Of a DNA stretch of 64,000 nucleotides, positions 50,626 through 61,604 are shown piece by piece. A program made the position numbers and the translations under genes. The stretch is from Yoonia sp. (GTDB lineage Bacteria > Pseudomonadota > Alphaproteobacteria > Rhodobacterales > Rhodobacteraceae), in NCBI RefSeq assembly GCF_017854565.1, contig NZ_JAFMHJ010000014.1:1-64000 (forward strand), given 5' to 3'. Positions within the stretch are counted from its first letter, which is position 1. Each line of letters begins with the position of its first letter. The notes beneath the pieces are model-generated. The model saw only the letters and a list, made by a program, of their open reading frames with translations. It did no database searches and was not told where the DNA came from.

Positions 50626-51442
50626 TCTAAGCCGTTCATCTGGCCCGAAAATCATCGCGATAGCCAATCAAAAGGGCGGCGTGGGCAAAACAACGACCAC
50701 TATAAACCTTGGCGCCGCTTTGGCCGAACGGAAAAAGCGCGTGCTTTTGATTGACTTGGATCCGCAGGGAAATGCGTCAACCGGTCTGGGCATCGGGCAG
50801 GATAAGCGTGACATTACCACATATGATCTGCTGGCCGGCGACGTGACCTTGGCCGAGGGCATGCAGCAAACCACCGTGCCGCGCCTCTTTGTCGTCCCCG
50901 CGACGACCGACCTTAGTTCGGCCGATATTGAGCTTATCGACAATGAAAAGCGGAGCTTTCTGCTCCGTCAAGCACTCCGCCACACGGACGTACTTGATCT
51001 CGACTTGGACTACATATTGATTGATTGTCCACCGTCTCTCAACATATTGACTGTCAACGCCATGGTCGCCGCTGATTCAATCATTGTCCCATTGCAAAGC
51101 GAGTTTTTCGCGCTCGAAGGCCTGTCGCAACTCATTCTTACGGTTCGTGATGTCCGGCAAAGCGCGAATCCGAACCTTCGCATCGAAGGAATTGCACTGA
51201 CGATGTATGATCGCCGCAACAATTTGTCCCTCCAGGTCGAGGATGACGCCCGCGAGAACATGGGGGATATGGTGTTCAAAACTGTGATTCCCCGCAATGT
51301 TCGCCTCAGCGAAGCGCCGTCGTTCGCCGTTCCGGTCTTGACCTATGATACAGCATCAAAAGGCAGCATTGCATACCGGGCACTGGCCAAAGAAGTTATT
51401 GATAAATCAAGAAAAATAAGGGTTCAACAAGATGGTGCGTAG
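50618..51442 (+). CDS. parA: Chromosome partitioning ATPase ParA
   Basis: KIIAIANQKGGVGKTTTTINLGAALAERKKRVLLIDLDPQGNASTGLG. Confidence 0.97.
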   Translation: MTNLSRSSGPKIIAIANQKGGVGKTTTTINLGAALAERKKRVLLIDLDPQGNASTGLGIGQDKRDITTYDLLAGDVTLAEGMQQTTVPRLFVVPATTDLSSADIELIDNEKRSFLLRQALRHTDVLDLDLDYILIDCPPSLNILTVNAMVAADSIIVPLQSEFFALEGLSQLILTVRDVRQSANPNLRIEGIALTMYDRRNNLSLQVEDDARENMGDMVFKTVIPRNVRLSEAPSFAVPVLTYDTASKGSIAYRALAKEVIDKSRKIRVQQDGA

Positions 51443-52319
51443 CGTGAAAAAATCCCGTGGTCTTGGCCGCGGGTTGTCTGCGTTGATGTCTGATGTGACG
51501 CAGGAGGATGCCCAAAGTATCGCCCCGCGCCGTCCTGACCTGCTTGTCCCGGTCGAGCGGGTGCGCCCAAATCCAGATCAGCCCCGGCGTACTTTTGCCC
51601 AGGAGGCGTTAAACGAACTTGCTGCCTCGATTTCTGAAAAAGGCATTATTCAGCCTCTCATCGTCCGTCTCGCCCCCGGCGATCCCAATATGTACGAAAT
51701 TGTTGCGGGTGAACGTCGCTGGCGCGCCGCGCAAATGGCCAAACTGCACGAGATTCCGGTCCTCTTGCGCGATTACGACGATACAGAGGTCCTCGAAGTT
51801 GGGATTATCGAAAACATTCAGCGTGCCGACCTCAATCCAATCGACGAGGCCGCCGGTTATCGCCAACTGATGGACCGTTTTGGCCACACGCAGGACCAAC
51901 TCGCCAGTGCTTTGGGTAAAAGTCGGCCACATATCGCGAATCTGTTGCGCCTCCTGGGTTTGCCTGACGAAGTACAGCAATATCTCGTTACTGGCGCGCT
52001 GACGACTGGCCACGCACGCGCGCTGATTGGCAATGACCGCGCCGTCACATTGGCCCGCGAGGCGATTCAGCGTAAACTTTCGGTTCGTGAGGTCGAGGCG
52101 CTGGTGAAAAAGGGTCCGACCCTCAAGCGGCGCCCGATGCCAGGTGCGCCCGTGGCCAAGGATCCAGACACCGTTCAAATCGAAAATGAACTGACGGCCA
52201 CGCTGCATATGAAGGTCACAATTGACCATAAAACCGGCGATGAGGGCGGAAAAATGACGATCGGTTATAAATCATTGGATCAGCTTGATGATTTGCTCCG
52301 CGCCTTGGCGGGGAATTAG
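51432..52319 (+). CDS. parB: Chromosome partitioning protein ParB
   Basis: GLGRGLSALMSD, VRPNPDQPRRTF, YEIVAGERRWRAAQMA, IIENIQRADLNPIDEAAGYRQLM. Confidence 0.97.
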   Translation: MVRSVKKSRGLGRGLSALMSDVTQEDAQSIAPRRPDLLVPVERVRPNPDQPRRTFAQEALNELAASISEKGIIQPLIVRLAPGDPNMYEIVAGERRWRAAQMAKLHEIPVLLRDYDDTEVLEVGIIENIQRADLNPIDEAAGYRQLMDRFGHTQDQLASALGKSRPHIANLLRLLGLPDEVQQYLVTGALTTGHARALIGNDRAVTLAREAIQRKLSVREVEALVKKGPTLKRRPMPGAPVAKDPDTVQIENELTATLHMKVTIDHKTGDEGGKMTIGYKSLDQLDDLLRALAGN

Positions 52320-53503
52320 CTGTCTAGCAGGTCGCGCAGCACGGCGTTCAGCACCGGTTTTCCCTTGGCGGTGACCCGCAGCATTCCCGCGTCGGCATTG
52401 ACCATACCCATTTCACGCAAGCGTTTGATATTAATAGATAAATTATCGCCTGAAAATGATTTGAGGCGGTTGATATCGACCCCGTCGTCCAGCCGCATTC
52501 CCATCAACAGCATCTCGGACAACTGATCATCCGGCGACAACTGTTCGCGCGACAAATCCCCGTCACCGGTTTTCAGCACTTGTTTTAACCACACGGCAGG
52601 CCCCAGCGGTGCCTCGGTTGCAAAACGGACCCCGCCCAGCGTCAAACGGCCGTGCGCGCCGGGGCCAATACCCGCATAGTCGCCATAGCGCCAGTATATC
52701 TTGTTGTGGATGCTCTCGCAGCCCGGCCTGGCGTGGTTTGAAACTTCGTATCCATGAAACCCGGCAGCGCCGCAAATCTCCTGCGTTGTGGCAAACATGT
52801 CGGCCGACAGATCCTCGTCCGGCAGTTCCCGCAGCTTGCCTGCCGCATAGCGATCACCAAAAGCCGTTCCGCTCTCAATTGTCAGTTGGTACAGGGACAC
52901 ATGGTCGATCGCCATCGCCAATGCCTGCTGCAATTCGGCCTCCCACGCGGCCAAGGTTTGACCTTGCCGCGCATAAATCAGGTCAAAACTGACCCGATCG
53001 AACACAGTGCGTGCTGTCGCAAACGCCACCATCGCCTCTTTCGCCGAATGTAGCCGCCCCAGCGCCTTGAGATCGGCGTCATTCAGCGCTTGAATCCCCA
53101 TTGAAACACGGTTGACGCCAGCATCGCGATACCCTGCAAACCGCCCGGCCTCTACGGATGTCGGATTTGCCTCAAGCGTGATTTCGATGTCGTTTGCCAT
53201 CGGCCATGTGGCCCGTACCTTGGTCAGCACAGCGTCCACAAGCCGGGGGTCCATCATGCTGGGCGTGCCACCGCCAAAAAAAACAGACCGTAGAATACGC
53301 CCCTGCGTTTGCGCACCAATCCGATCAATCTCGCTCAGATAGGCCGTTTCCCATGCTTTTTGGTCAATTTGCGCCACAACATGGCTGTTGAAATCGCAAT
53401 AGGGGCATTTGGCCTGACAAAATGGCCAATGAATATAAAGACCAAAGCCCCCGTGTTCCCAATCCTCAGGCAAAACAACCCGCAACCAGCTTGCGGAACG
53501 CAT
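52316..53503 (-). CDS. hemW: HemW-type radical SAM protein
   Basis: FGLYIHWPFCQAKCPYCDFNSHV, SVFFGGGTPSMM, VSMGIQALND. Confidence 0.93.
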   Translation of the reverse strand: MRSASWLRVVLPEDWEHGGFGLYIHWPFCQAKCPYCDFNSHVVAQIDQKAWETAYLSEIDRIGAQTQGRILRSVFFGGGTPSMMDPRLVDAVLTKVRATWPMANDIEITLEANPTSVEAGRFAGYRDAGVNRVSMGIQALNDADLKALGRLHSAKEAMVAFATARTVFDRVSFDLIYARQGQTLAAWEAELQQALAMAIDHVSLYQLTIESGTAFGDRYAAGKLRELPDEDLSADMFATTQEICGAAGFHGYEVSNHARPGCESIHNKIYWRYGDYAGIGPGAHGRLTLGGVRFATEAPLGPAVWLKQVLKTGDGDLSREQLSPDDQLSEMLLMGMRLDDGVDINRLKSFSGDNLSINIKRLREMGMVNADAGMLRVTAKGKPVLNAVLRDLLDS

Positions 53504-54074
53504 CAGCACGATGGCTGATTTTGTTCTTTTCCCAACGATCCATCTCGCCAAATGTCACGGAATACCCTTCGGGCTGAAAAATCGGATCATACCCATGGCC
53601 TTGATCGCCGCGCATCGGCCAGACAATCTCGCCGGGCATGACCCCTGCGAACTCCTCGTCATGGCCGTCAGGCCAGGCTAGAACCAGCGTACAACAGAAC
53701 CGCGCGGTCCGGGGGTAGGGGGCCACAACAGTCTCTAATCGGGCCCAAGTCCGCTCCATTGCCATGTTGAAATCACGGCCATCCGGGGTTTCGGCCCAGT
53801 CGGCAGTGTAGACACCCGGCGCCCCGCCAAGGCCGTCGATCTCGATCCCGCTATCATCGGCCAGCGCAGGCAGGCCTGTCGCCTTGGCGGCCGCGTGCGC
53901 TTTGATCCGGGCATTCCCGACAAACGTCGTTTCCGTCTCGTCCGGCTCTGGCAGCCCGTGATCGGCGTTTGACGTCAGGCCAACGCCATAAGGCAGCAGC
54001 AGATCTGCAATCTCCTCCAGCTTTCCGGCGTTATGGGTCGCGACGACCAGCGCCTCACCGTCAAACCGCCGCAT
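53466..54074 (-). CDS. rdgB: XTP/dITP diphosphatase (RdgB/HAM1)
   Basis: LVVATHNAGKLEEIADLL, LADDSGIEIDGLGGAPGVYTADWAE, GYDPIFQPEGYSVTFGEM. Confidence 0.96.
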   Translation of the reverse strand: MRRFDGEALVVATHNAGKLEEIADLLLPYGVGLTSNADHGLPEPDETETTFVGNARIKAHAAAKATGLPALADDSGIEIDGLGGAPGVYTADWAETPDGRDFNMAMERTWARLETVVAPYPRTARFCCTLVLAWPDGHDEEFAGVMPGEIVWPMRGDQGHGYDPIFQPEGYSVTFGEMDRWEKNKISHRADAFRKLVAGCFA

Positions 54075-54781
54075 CAGCCGACCGCTGCCATCTGTGCCGC
54101 CGTCAACTCTGTCACGCCTTTTTCCGCCAGATCCAGCAGCGCATCCATCTGTGCCCGGCTATACGTCGATCCCTCGGCAGACATCTGAACCTCGATCAGC
54201 TTACCGGCGGTCATCACGAAATTACCGTCCACGCCGGCCTCGCTATCCTCGGGATAATCCAGATCAAGAACCTCTTGGCCTGCATAAATCCCACAGCTGA
54301 TCGCAGCGACCGGATCAACCAACGGATCGCTGATCACGATGCCCGCCTTCATCAGCTTGTTCACCGCCAGTTTGAGCGCGACCCAACCCCCCGTGATAGA
54401 CGCACAGCGCGTCCCGCCGTCCGCCTGTATTACATCACAATCCACGACGATCTGACGCTCGCCCAACGCAACGCGATCGACACCAGCCCGCAAAGACCGG
54501 CCAATCAGCCGCTGAATCTCTTGTGTCCGACCCGATTGCCCTTCCTTCGCCTCGCGCCGCATCCGCGTGTTCGTTGCACGTGGCAGCATCCCGTATTCCG
54601 CAGTCACCCAGCCCAGCCCGGAGTTTTTCAAAAACGGTGGGACCCGTTCATCAATCGTTGCTGTACATAGGACATGCGTATCGCCACATTTGATCAGGCA
54701 TGACCCTTCGGCATGCTTTGTCACACCGGTTTCAATGGATATTGTACGCATTTCGTTCGTCTGACGGCCGGATGGACGCAT
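54074..54781 (-). CDS. rph: Ribonuclease PH
   Basis: [68 protein letters not shown]. Confidence 0.97.
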   Translation of the reverse strand: MRPSGRQTNEMRTISIETGVTKHAEGSCLIKCGDTHVLCTATIDERVPPFLKNSGLGWVTAEYGMLPRATNTRMRREAKEGQSGRTQEIQRLIGRSLRAGVDRVALGERQIVVDCDVIQADGGTRCASITGGWVALKLAVNKLMKAGIVISDPLVDPVAAISCGIYAGQEVLDLDYPEDSEAGVDGNFVMTAGKLIEVQMSAEGSTYSRAQMDALLDLAEKGVTELTAAQMAAVG

Positions 54782-54896
54782 GGGATCACTCCTGTTAGTT
54801 GTGATTTGGGGATACGCTGCCCATCTATGAAATCCAAGCCCGATTGACGCCACAGGCAACTTGGTTTTAATTACGCAGCCTTCATCAGAGGATAAG

Positions 54897-55961
54897 ATGC
54901 CCGACAAACCGCCAAACATCGCCGATATGAACGAACGGTCCCGCGAAGTGTTTCGCGCTGTCGTCGAAGGTTATCTGGAAAACGGCACGCCTGTCGGGTC
55001 CCGGACGCTGACCCGCAGCTTGTCCGAACAGGTCAGCGCGGCGACAATCCGAAATGTGATGCAGGACCTTGAATATCTCGGCCTGCTGGACAGTCCGCAC
55101 GTCAGTGCAGGCCGGATTCCCACTCAGCTTGGGTTGCGGATGTTCGTCGATGGCTTGCTTGAGGTGGGCGAACTGCACGGTGACGACCGCCAGAAGATCG
55201 ATAGTACTATTGGCGCAAACGATCACGACGTGGCGACCGTCCTTGATAAGGTAGGCGAGGCGCTGTCCGGCGTGACCCATGGCGCCAGCCTTGTGTTGAC
55301 CCCAAAACACGAGGCCCCGATCAAACACATCGACTTTGTCTCGCTGTCGCGTGAACGGGCGCTTGTCGTCTTGGTCTTTGCCGATGGTCACGTGGAAAAT
55401 CGGATTTTCACGCCACCCGCCGGGCAAACCCCGTCATCCATGCGCGAAGCCGCCAATTTCCTGAACGCCATTGCCGAAGGACACACGCTGTCCATGCTGG
55501 GCACCGTGATCGCACGTGAAATCGCCAACCGTCGTCAGGAAATCGACAGTCTTGCTGCTGATCTGGTCGAAAACGGCTTTGCCTTGTGGGAGAATGAGGG
55601 TGAACCGACAGAGCGCCTGATCGTCCGTGGCCGTGGCAACCTTTTGTCCGACCACGAAAGCCAGGTCGATCTTGAACGTATCCGCACGCTTTTCGATGAT
55701 CTTGAACGCAAGCGTGACATTGCCCAATTTCTGGACTTGGCCGAAGAAGGCGAGGGTGTGCGCATTTTTATTGGGTCCGAAAACAAACTTTTTTCACTTT
55801 CGGGTTCCTCTCTCGTCGTTTCCCCTTATATGAACGCCGACCGTAAGATTATTGGCGCCGTTGGCGTCATAGGTCCGACCCGCCTGAATTATGGGCGGAT
55901 CGTACCGATTGTGAATTACACCGCACAGCTGGTGGGCAAAATGATTGCCGACCGCTCTTGA
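54897..55961 (+). CDS. hrcA: Heat-inducible transcription repressor HrcA
   Basis: [69 protein letters not shown]. Confidence 0.96.
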   Translation: MPDKPPNIADMNERSREVFRAVVEGYLENGTPVGSRTLTRSLSEQVSAATIRNVMQDLEYLGLLDSPHVSAGRIPTQLGLRMFVDGLLEVGELHGDDRQKIDSTIGANDHDVATVLDKVGEALSGVTHGASLVLTPKHEAPIKHIDFVSLSRERALVVLVFADGHVENRIFTPPAGQTPSSMREAANFLNAIAEGHTLSMLGTVIAREIANRRQEIDSLAADLVENGFALWENEGEPTERLIVRGRGNLLSDHESQVDLERIRTLFDDLERKRDIAQFLDLAEEGEGVRIFIGSENKLFSLSGSSLVVSPYMNADRKIIGAVGVIGPTRLNYGRIVPIVNYTAQLVGKMIADRS

Positions 55962-55973
55962 AGGGAAAGACAG

Positions 55974-56528
55974 ATGGCCCACAAAGACGCCGAATTTCAA
56001 AGCCTTGATGAACTTGCCGCAGAAGGCGACGAAATGAACATGGCATCTGATGCCACGTTTGATGAAATCGAGGCGCTGCGCGTAGAGCGCGATGAATTCC
56101 GCGATAAATTCATGCGTGCGCTTGCTGACGCCGAAAACACCCGCAAGCGGGCTGAACGTGACCGGCGCGAGGGTGAAAATTATGGCAGCTCCAAGCTGGC
56201 CCGCGACATGCTGCCGGTCTACGACAATATGCGCCGTGCCCTGCAATCTGCAAACGAGGCCGAGCAGCAGGTGAACCGGGCCCTTCTTGAAGGAATCGAA
56301 CTGACCATGCGCGAGCTGATCAGCGTCTTCAAAAAGCATGGAATCGACCCTATTGTGCCTGAAGTCGGTGATAAATTCGATCCCCAAAACCATCAGGCCA
56401 TGTTCGAAGCACCGGTTCCCGGGACCAAGGCCGGTGACATCATTCAGGTCATGACCGAAGGTTTCATGTTGCACGACCGGTTGCTGCGCCCGGCGCAGGT
56501 GGGCGTGTCGTCAACACCCGCATCCTGA
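55974..56528 (+). CDS. grpE: Nucleotide exchange factor GrpE
   Basis: RDKFMRALADAENTRKRAERDR, VGDKFDPQNHQAMFEAP, GFMLHDRLLRPAQVGVS. Confidence 0.96.
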   Translation: MAHKDAEFQSLDELAAEGDEMNMASDATFDEIEALRVERDEFRDKFMRALADAENTRKRAERDRREGENYGSSKLARDMLPVYDNMRRALQSANEAEQQVNRALLEGIELTMRELISVFKKHGIDPIVPEVGDKFDPQNHQAMFEAPVPGTKAGDIIQVMTEGFMLHDRLLRPAQVGVSSTPAS

Positions 56529-56561
56529 CGCGACATAACCCCGGACCTGATTTACAGAACG

Positions 56562-56590
56562 GCAAGGCGGGGATTTCCTCCCCGCCTTGC
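56562..56590. terminator. Bidirectional terminator between grpE and mutS
   Basis: GCAAGGCGGGG-atttcct-CCCCGCCTTGC perfect 11-bp stem. Confidence 0.75.
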
Positions 56591-56595
56591 TTGTT

Positions 56596-59223
56596 TCACA
56601 GCATATCACGCAGCTCATAAATCAGCGCCAGCGCCTCTTTTGGGGTCAGCTCGTCGGGTAAAACGCCTTTCAGCTTTGCCTCGACTCCTGATTCCTTGGG
56701 TTTCGCCATGATTGGCGCAGGCGCGGCCGCAAACAGTGGCAGGTCATCAATAAACGCTTTGCGCACGCCGCCACCCTCACGCTCGCCTTTTTCCAGGGCC
56801 TCCAGCACGACTTTGGCGCGTTCCACAACAACCGTGGGCAACCCTGCCAGCCGCGCGACCTGCACCCCATAGCTGCGGTCGGCGGTGCCGCGTTTCACCT
56901 CGTGCAGGAAAATAACGTCGCCATCCCATTCCTTCACGGTGACCGTCGCGTTTTCCACCCCGTCCAGTTTGGCCGAAAGCGCCGACATTTCATGATAATG
57001 CGTGGCAAAAAGCGCCCGACAGCGGTTCACATCATGCAAATGTTCCAACGTGGCCCAGGCGATCGACAACCCGTCATAGGTTGCCGTGCCCCGGCCAATT
57101 TCATCCAGAATAACCAAGGCGCGATCATCTGCCTGATTAAGAATCGCAGCCGTTTCGACCATTTCGACCATGAACGTGGACCGCCCCCGCGCCAGATCAT
57201 CGGACGCGCCGACCCGGCTGAAAATTTGACTGACGATCCCGATATGCGCCGCCGTCGCCGGGACAAAGCTGCCCATCTGCGCCAGTATCGCCAGCAGCGC
57301 GTTCTGCCGCAAAAACGTCGACTTACCGGCCATGTTCGGCCCGGTCAGCAACCAGATTGAGGCGTCGGTCAGCCCACAGTCATTGGCAATGAACGGCGCA
57401 CCCGATTTTTGCAGCGCCGCCTCGACCACCGGATGCCGCCCGCCGATGATATCAAATGCGCGGCTTTCATCAATCTTTGGGCAAACCCAGCTTTCCGCGA
57501 CGGCCAGATGTGCCAACGCAGTTGCCAGATCATACTCAGACAGCGCTTTGGCCAGCGCGCCCAATGGCCCGGCTTGGGCCATAATCGCTGTAATCAGGCC
57601 GGAATAGAGCCGCTTTTCAATCTCAAGCGCCCGCCCGCCTGCGTTCAAGATCCGTGTCTCAATCTCGCTCAGCGCGACCGTGGTGAACCGGACCTGATTG
57701 GCGGTAGTCTGGCGGTGGATAAATGTCTGGTTCAATGGCGGGGCCATCATCTTGTCGGCGTGGGTTGCCGTCGTTTCGATGAAATAGCCCAGCACATTGT
57801 TGTGCTTGATCTTCAGGGAGGGCACGCCGGACAGTGTGATAAACTCTGCCTGCATCGCCGCAATCACCGATCTGCCTTCGTCACGCAACGTGCGGGCATC
57901 ATCCAGATCCGCGTCATATCCCGGCGCGATAAACCCGCCATCGCGCGCCAATAACGGCGGTTCCGCCACCAGCGCGTCATTAAGCAACGCCAGCAAATCA
58001 TCATACCCGATCAGATCTTGCGCCGCCTCGGCCAGCACCGGGGCCACGTCCGTGGGAAGACACGCGGCCAATCCGGCGGCTTGCCCAATTGTATTGCGGA
58101 TCGCAGCCATATCGCGCGGCCCGCCCCGATCCAGCGCCAGACGCGACAGCGCGCGGTCCAGATCATGCACGCCGCGCAACCTGTCCCGGACATCGGCGAC
58201 AAGCCGCGTCTTTTCGACCAGATACCCCACTGACGCCTGCCGCGCCGCGATGACCGACAGCGTGCACGAAGGCGACGCGAGCCGCCGTTCCAGCAACCGC
58301 GCACCACCCGCCGTGACGGTACGATCGACGCAGTGCAACAGCGACCCCTGCCGCCCGCCGTTCAAACCATGTGTCAACTCAAGCGACCGGCGCGTCGCGG
58401 CGTCGATCTGCATCGCTGCGGTCTGGCCTTCCTGAACGGGTGGGCGCAGCAGCGGCAGATTGCCCTTTTGGGTGATGTCCAGATATTCCGCCACCGCCGC
58501 CATTGCCGCGACCTCGGCCCGGCTGAAGCTGCCAAATCCGTCCAGCGACCCGACCTTATACAGCCCACACAGCCGCTTTTCGCCCGCCGTGCTATCGAAT
58601 GCCGCAGCGCCCAGTGTCGTCAATGCAGCGCCGGAATCAGACACTATTCCGGCCCAGTCCGCTTCTGATCCATCAACAACGATCACCTCGCGCGGGCTTA
58701 ACCGCGCCAGTTCGGGGCCCAGTTGCACGGGCGGGCAGACCATCACGTGAAACGCCCCGGTCGAAATATCGACCCAAGCCAGCGCCGCTTCATCGCGGAC
58801 CACCGCATAGGCGGATAAGAAATTGTGCCGCCGCGCGTCCAGCAATGAATCCTCGGTCAATGTGCCGGGCGTGACCAGCCGCACGACATCGCGCTTCACA
58901 ACTGACTTTGCGCCGCGCTTTTTCGCCTCGGCGGGATTTTCCATCTGCTCGCATACCGCGACACGAAATCCCTTGCGGATCAGCGTCAGCAAATACCCCT
59001 CGGACGCATGGACCGGGACACCGCACATCGGGATGTCCTTTTCCTCATGTTTGCCCCGTTTGGTCAGCGCAATATCAAGCGCCGCCGATGCCGCCACGGC
59101 ATCATCGAAAAACATCTCGTAAAAGTCGCCCATCCGGTAAAACAACAAGGCGTTTGGATAGCCCGCCTTCAGGTCCAGATATTGCGCCATCATCGGTGTG
59201 ACATTGCTGGTCGTGGTGCTCAT
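56596..59223 (-). CDS. mutS: DNA mismatch repair protein MutS
   Basis: TPMMAQYLDLKAGYPNALLFYRMGDFYEMF, LLTGPNMAGKSTFLRQNALLAILAQMGSFVPA, LDEIGRGTATYDGLSIAWA. Confidence 0.98.
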   Translation of the reverse strand: MSTTTSNVTPMMAQYLDLKAGYPNALLFYRMGDFYEMFFDDAVAASAALDIALTKRGKHEEKDIPMCGVPVHASEGYLLTLIRKGFRVAVCEQMENPAEAKKRGAKSVVKRDVVRLVTPGTLTEDSLLDARRHNFLSAYAVVRDEAALAWVDISTGAFHVMVCPPVQLGPELARLSPREVIVVDGSEADWAGIVSDSGAALTTLGAAAFDSTAGEKRLCGLYKVGSLDGFGSFSRAEVAAMAAVAEYLDITQKGNLPLLRPPVQEGQTAAMQIDAATRRSLELTHGLNGGRQGSLLHCVDRTVTAGGARLLERRLASPSCTLSVIAARQASVGYLVEKTRLVADVRDRLRGVHDLDRALSRLALDRGGPRDMAAIRNTIGQAAGLAACLPTDVAPVLAEAAQDLIGYDDLLALLNDALVAEPPLLARDGGFIAPGYDADLDDARTLRDEGRSVIAAMQAEFITLSGVPSLKIKHNNVLGYFIETTATHADKMMAPPLNQTFIHRQTTANQVRFTTVALSEIETRILNAGGRALEIEKRLYSGLITAIMAQAGPLGALAKALSEYDLATALAHLAVAESWVCPKIDESRAFDIIGGRHPVVEAALQKSGAPFIANDCGLTDASIWLLTGPNMAGKSTFLRQNALLAILAQMGSFVPATAAHIGIVSQIFSRVGASDDLARGRSTFMVEMVETAAILNQADDRALVILDEIGRGTATYDGLSIAWATLEHLHDVNRCRALFATHYHEMSALSAKLDGVENATVTVKEWDGDVIFLHEVKRGTADRSYGVQVARLAGLPTVVVERAKVVLEALEKGEREGGGVRKAFIDDLPLFAAAPAPIMAKPKESGVEAKLKGVLPDELTPKEALALIYELRDML

Positions 59224-59348
59224 GTATCCCCCCGGATCATTACGCGCGACACTACCCAGCCGATGTTAGCGGCGAAACCCCGAAATGAACCCGTTGCGGC
59301 CCCGGCCTGCAAACCGCTATGTCATGCGAACGCCAATGGGAGGAACAC

Positions 59349-61604
59349 ATGGCCAAGACCAAATTGACCCGCGAGGATGCGCTGGCATTTCACATGCAGC
59401 CCACCCCCGGAAAATGGGAAATTCAGGCCACCGTGCCAATGACCACACAGCGCGACCTGTCGCTGGCTTATTCGCCCGGTGTGGCCATCCCCTGCGAAGA
59501 AATTCACGCCAATCCTGCCGCCGCATACGATTATACCAACAAGGGCAATCTGGTCGCTGTCATCACCAACGGCACCGCTGTCCTTGGCCTTGGCAATCTT
59601 GGCGCGCTTGCGTCCAAGCCGGTGATGGAGGGGAAATCGGTCCTGTTCAAACGCTTTGCCGATGTAAACTCGATTGATATCGAACTGGATACCGAAGACC
59701 CGGACGCCTTTTGCAACGCGGTCCGCCTGATGGGGCCGACGTTTGGCGGCATCAACCTTGAAGACATCAAAGCACCCGAATGTTTTATCATCGAACAGCG
59801 TCTCAAGGAAGAAATGGACATCCCCGTCTTTCATGACGATCAACATGGCACCGCCGTGATCTGTGCCGCCGGTCTGCTGAATGCGCTGCACCTGTCGGGC
59901 AAGAAAATCGAAGATGTCAAAATCGTGCTGAACGGTGCGGGAGCGGCAGGGATCGCTTGCCTTGAACTGCTCAAGGCGATGGGCGCTCAGCACAACAACT
60001 GCATCATGTGCGATACCAAGGGCGTTATCTACCAAGGCCGCACCGAAGGCATGAACCAATGGAAGTCGGCCCATGCCGCAACAACCAAGGCCCGGTCCCT
60101 AGCCGACGCGATGGACGGCGCCGATGTCTTTCTTGGCGTCAGCGCAAAGGGCGCCGTGACCCAGGATATGGTGATCAGCATGGCCCCAAATCCGGTCATC
60201 TTTGCCATGGCCAACCCTGACCCTGAAATCACCCCGGAAGAAGCCCACGCCGTCCGCGAAGACGCCATCGTGGCCACCGGCCGCAGCGATTACCCCAATC
60301 AGGTCAATAACGTACTTGGCTTTCCCTATCTGTTCCGTGGCGCGCTTGATATCCACGGCCGTGCGATCAACGACGCCATGAAAATCGCCTGCGCCGAAGC
60401 GCTCGCCGCGCTCGCCCGCGAAGACGTCCCGGACGAGGTCGCGATGGCCTATGGTAAGAAACTCAGCTTTGGGCGCGATTACATCATCCCCACGCCGTTT
60501 GATCCCCGCCTCATTCACCGGATTCCCACCGCCGTGGCGCGTGCCGGCATGAAAACCGGGGTGGCCCGGCGGCCCATCGTGGATATGGACGCCTACGAGG
60601 CATCGCTGAAATCCCGGATGGACCCGACCGCGTCGATCTTGCGCAGCCTCAACGCGCGCGCCCGCGCCGCACAATCCACCGTGGTTTTTGCCGAAGGCGA
60701 CGACCCCCGCGTGCTGCGCGCCGCCGTTCTTTATCAACGCTCCGGCATGGGCAAGGCGCTTGTCGTTGGGCGCGATAGCGATGTGCGGAACAAGCTGACG
60801 GCCGAAGGTTTGGCTGATGCTGTCAGCGAACTGACAATCGTGAACGCCGCCAACACCGAACACCTCGAAACCTACAAGGATTTCTTGTACAAACGCCTGC
60901 AGCGCAAGGGGTTTGACACGCAAGATGTCCATCGCCTTGCCGCGCGCGACCGGCATGTCTTTGCTGCGCTGATGCTGGCCCACGGGCACGCTGACGGAAT
61001 GGTCACCGGGGCGACCCGCAAATCGGCGCATGTGCTGGAACTGATCAACCACGTCTTTGACGCGCAGCCCCACGATGGCGCGGTGGGCGTCACGGCAGTC
61101 CTGAACAAAGGCCGGATCATCTTGATCGCGGATACGCTGGTTCACGAATGGCCGGATGAAAATGATCTTGCCGATATCGCCGAACGCGGTGCCTCTGTCG
61201 CCCGCGAACTGGGCCTGGAACCGCGCGTGGCGTTCCTGTCGTTCTCGACGTTCGGTTATCCGGTGTCCGAACGGGCCGAAAAGATGCACCAGGCCCCGCG
61301 TGTGCTGGATCAGCGCAGGGTCAATTTCGAATACGAAGGTGAAATGACCGTTGACGTCGCGCTGAACCCCAAAGCCATGGAACATTATCCGTTTTCGCGG
61401 CTGACTGGCCCGGCGAACGTGCTGGTGGTGCCCGCGCGCCATTCCGCGTCCATCTCGGTCAAGTTGTTGCAGGAAATGGGCGGGGCGACCGTGATTGGCC
61501 CGATCCTGTCGGGGATCGGCAAGCCGGTGCAGATCTGTTCGACCGTCTCAACCGTGAATGACATCCTGAACATGGCCGTCATCGCGGCCTGCCGGATCGA
61601 CTGA
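59349..61604 (+). CDS. maeB: NADP-dependent malic enzyme with C-terminal phosphotransacetylase-like domain
   Basis: LAYSPGVAIPCEEIHANP, NGTAVLGLGNLGALASKPVMEGKSVLFK; C-terminal Pta-like VFAEGDDPRVLRAAVL...KPVQICSTVSTVNDILNMAVIAA. Confidence 0.95.
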   Translation: MAKTKLTREDALAFHMQPTPGKWEIQATVPMTTQRDLSLAYSPGVAIPCEEIHANPAAAYDYTNKGNLVAVITNGTAVLGLGNLGALASKPVMEGKSVLFKRFADVNSIDIELDTEDPDAFCNAVRLMGPTFGGINLEDIKAPECFIIEQRLKEEMDIPVFHDDQHGTAVICAAGLLNALHLSGKKIEDVKIVLNGAGAAGIACLELLKAMGAQHNNCIMCDTKGVIYQGRTEGMNQWKSAHAATTKARSLADAMDGADVFLGVSAKGAVTQDMVISMAPNPVIFAMANPDPEITPEEAHAVREDAIVATGRSDYPNQVNNVLGFPYLFRGALDIHGRAINDAMKIACAEALAALAREDVPDEVAMAYGKKLSFGRDYIIPTPFDPRLIHRIPTAVARAGMKTGVARRPIVDMDAYEASLKSRMDPTASILRSLNARARAAQSTVVFAEGDDPRVLRAAVLYQRSGMGKALVVGRDSDVRNKLTAEGLADAVSELTIVNAANTEHLETYKDFLYKRLQRKGFDTQDVHRLAARDRHVFAALMLAHGHADGMVTGATRKSAHVLELINHVFDAQPHDGAVGVTAVLNKGRIILIADTLVHEWPDENDLADIAERGASVARELGLEPRVAFLSFSTFGYPVSERAEKMHQAPRVLDQRRVNFEYEGEMTVDVALNPKAMEHYPFSRLTGPANVLVVPARHSASISVKLLQEMGGATVIGPILSGIGKPVQICSTVSTVNDILNMAVIAACRID

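Noticed and set aside
58738-58753. Third parS-like site (ccatcACGTGAAACg) in mutS
   Set aside because: Only one half-site matches; too degenerate compared with the two perfect copies.
60099-61442. 447-aa minus-strand ORF inside maeB
   Set aside because: Antisense shadow ORF typical of GC-rich DNA; maeB on the plus strand has clear family motifs through the whole region.
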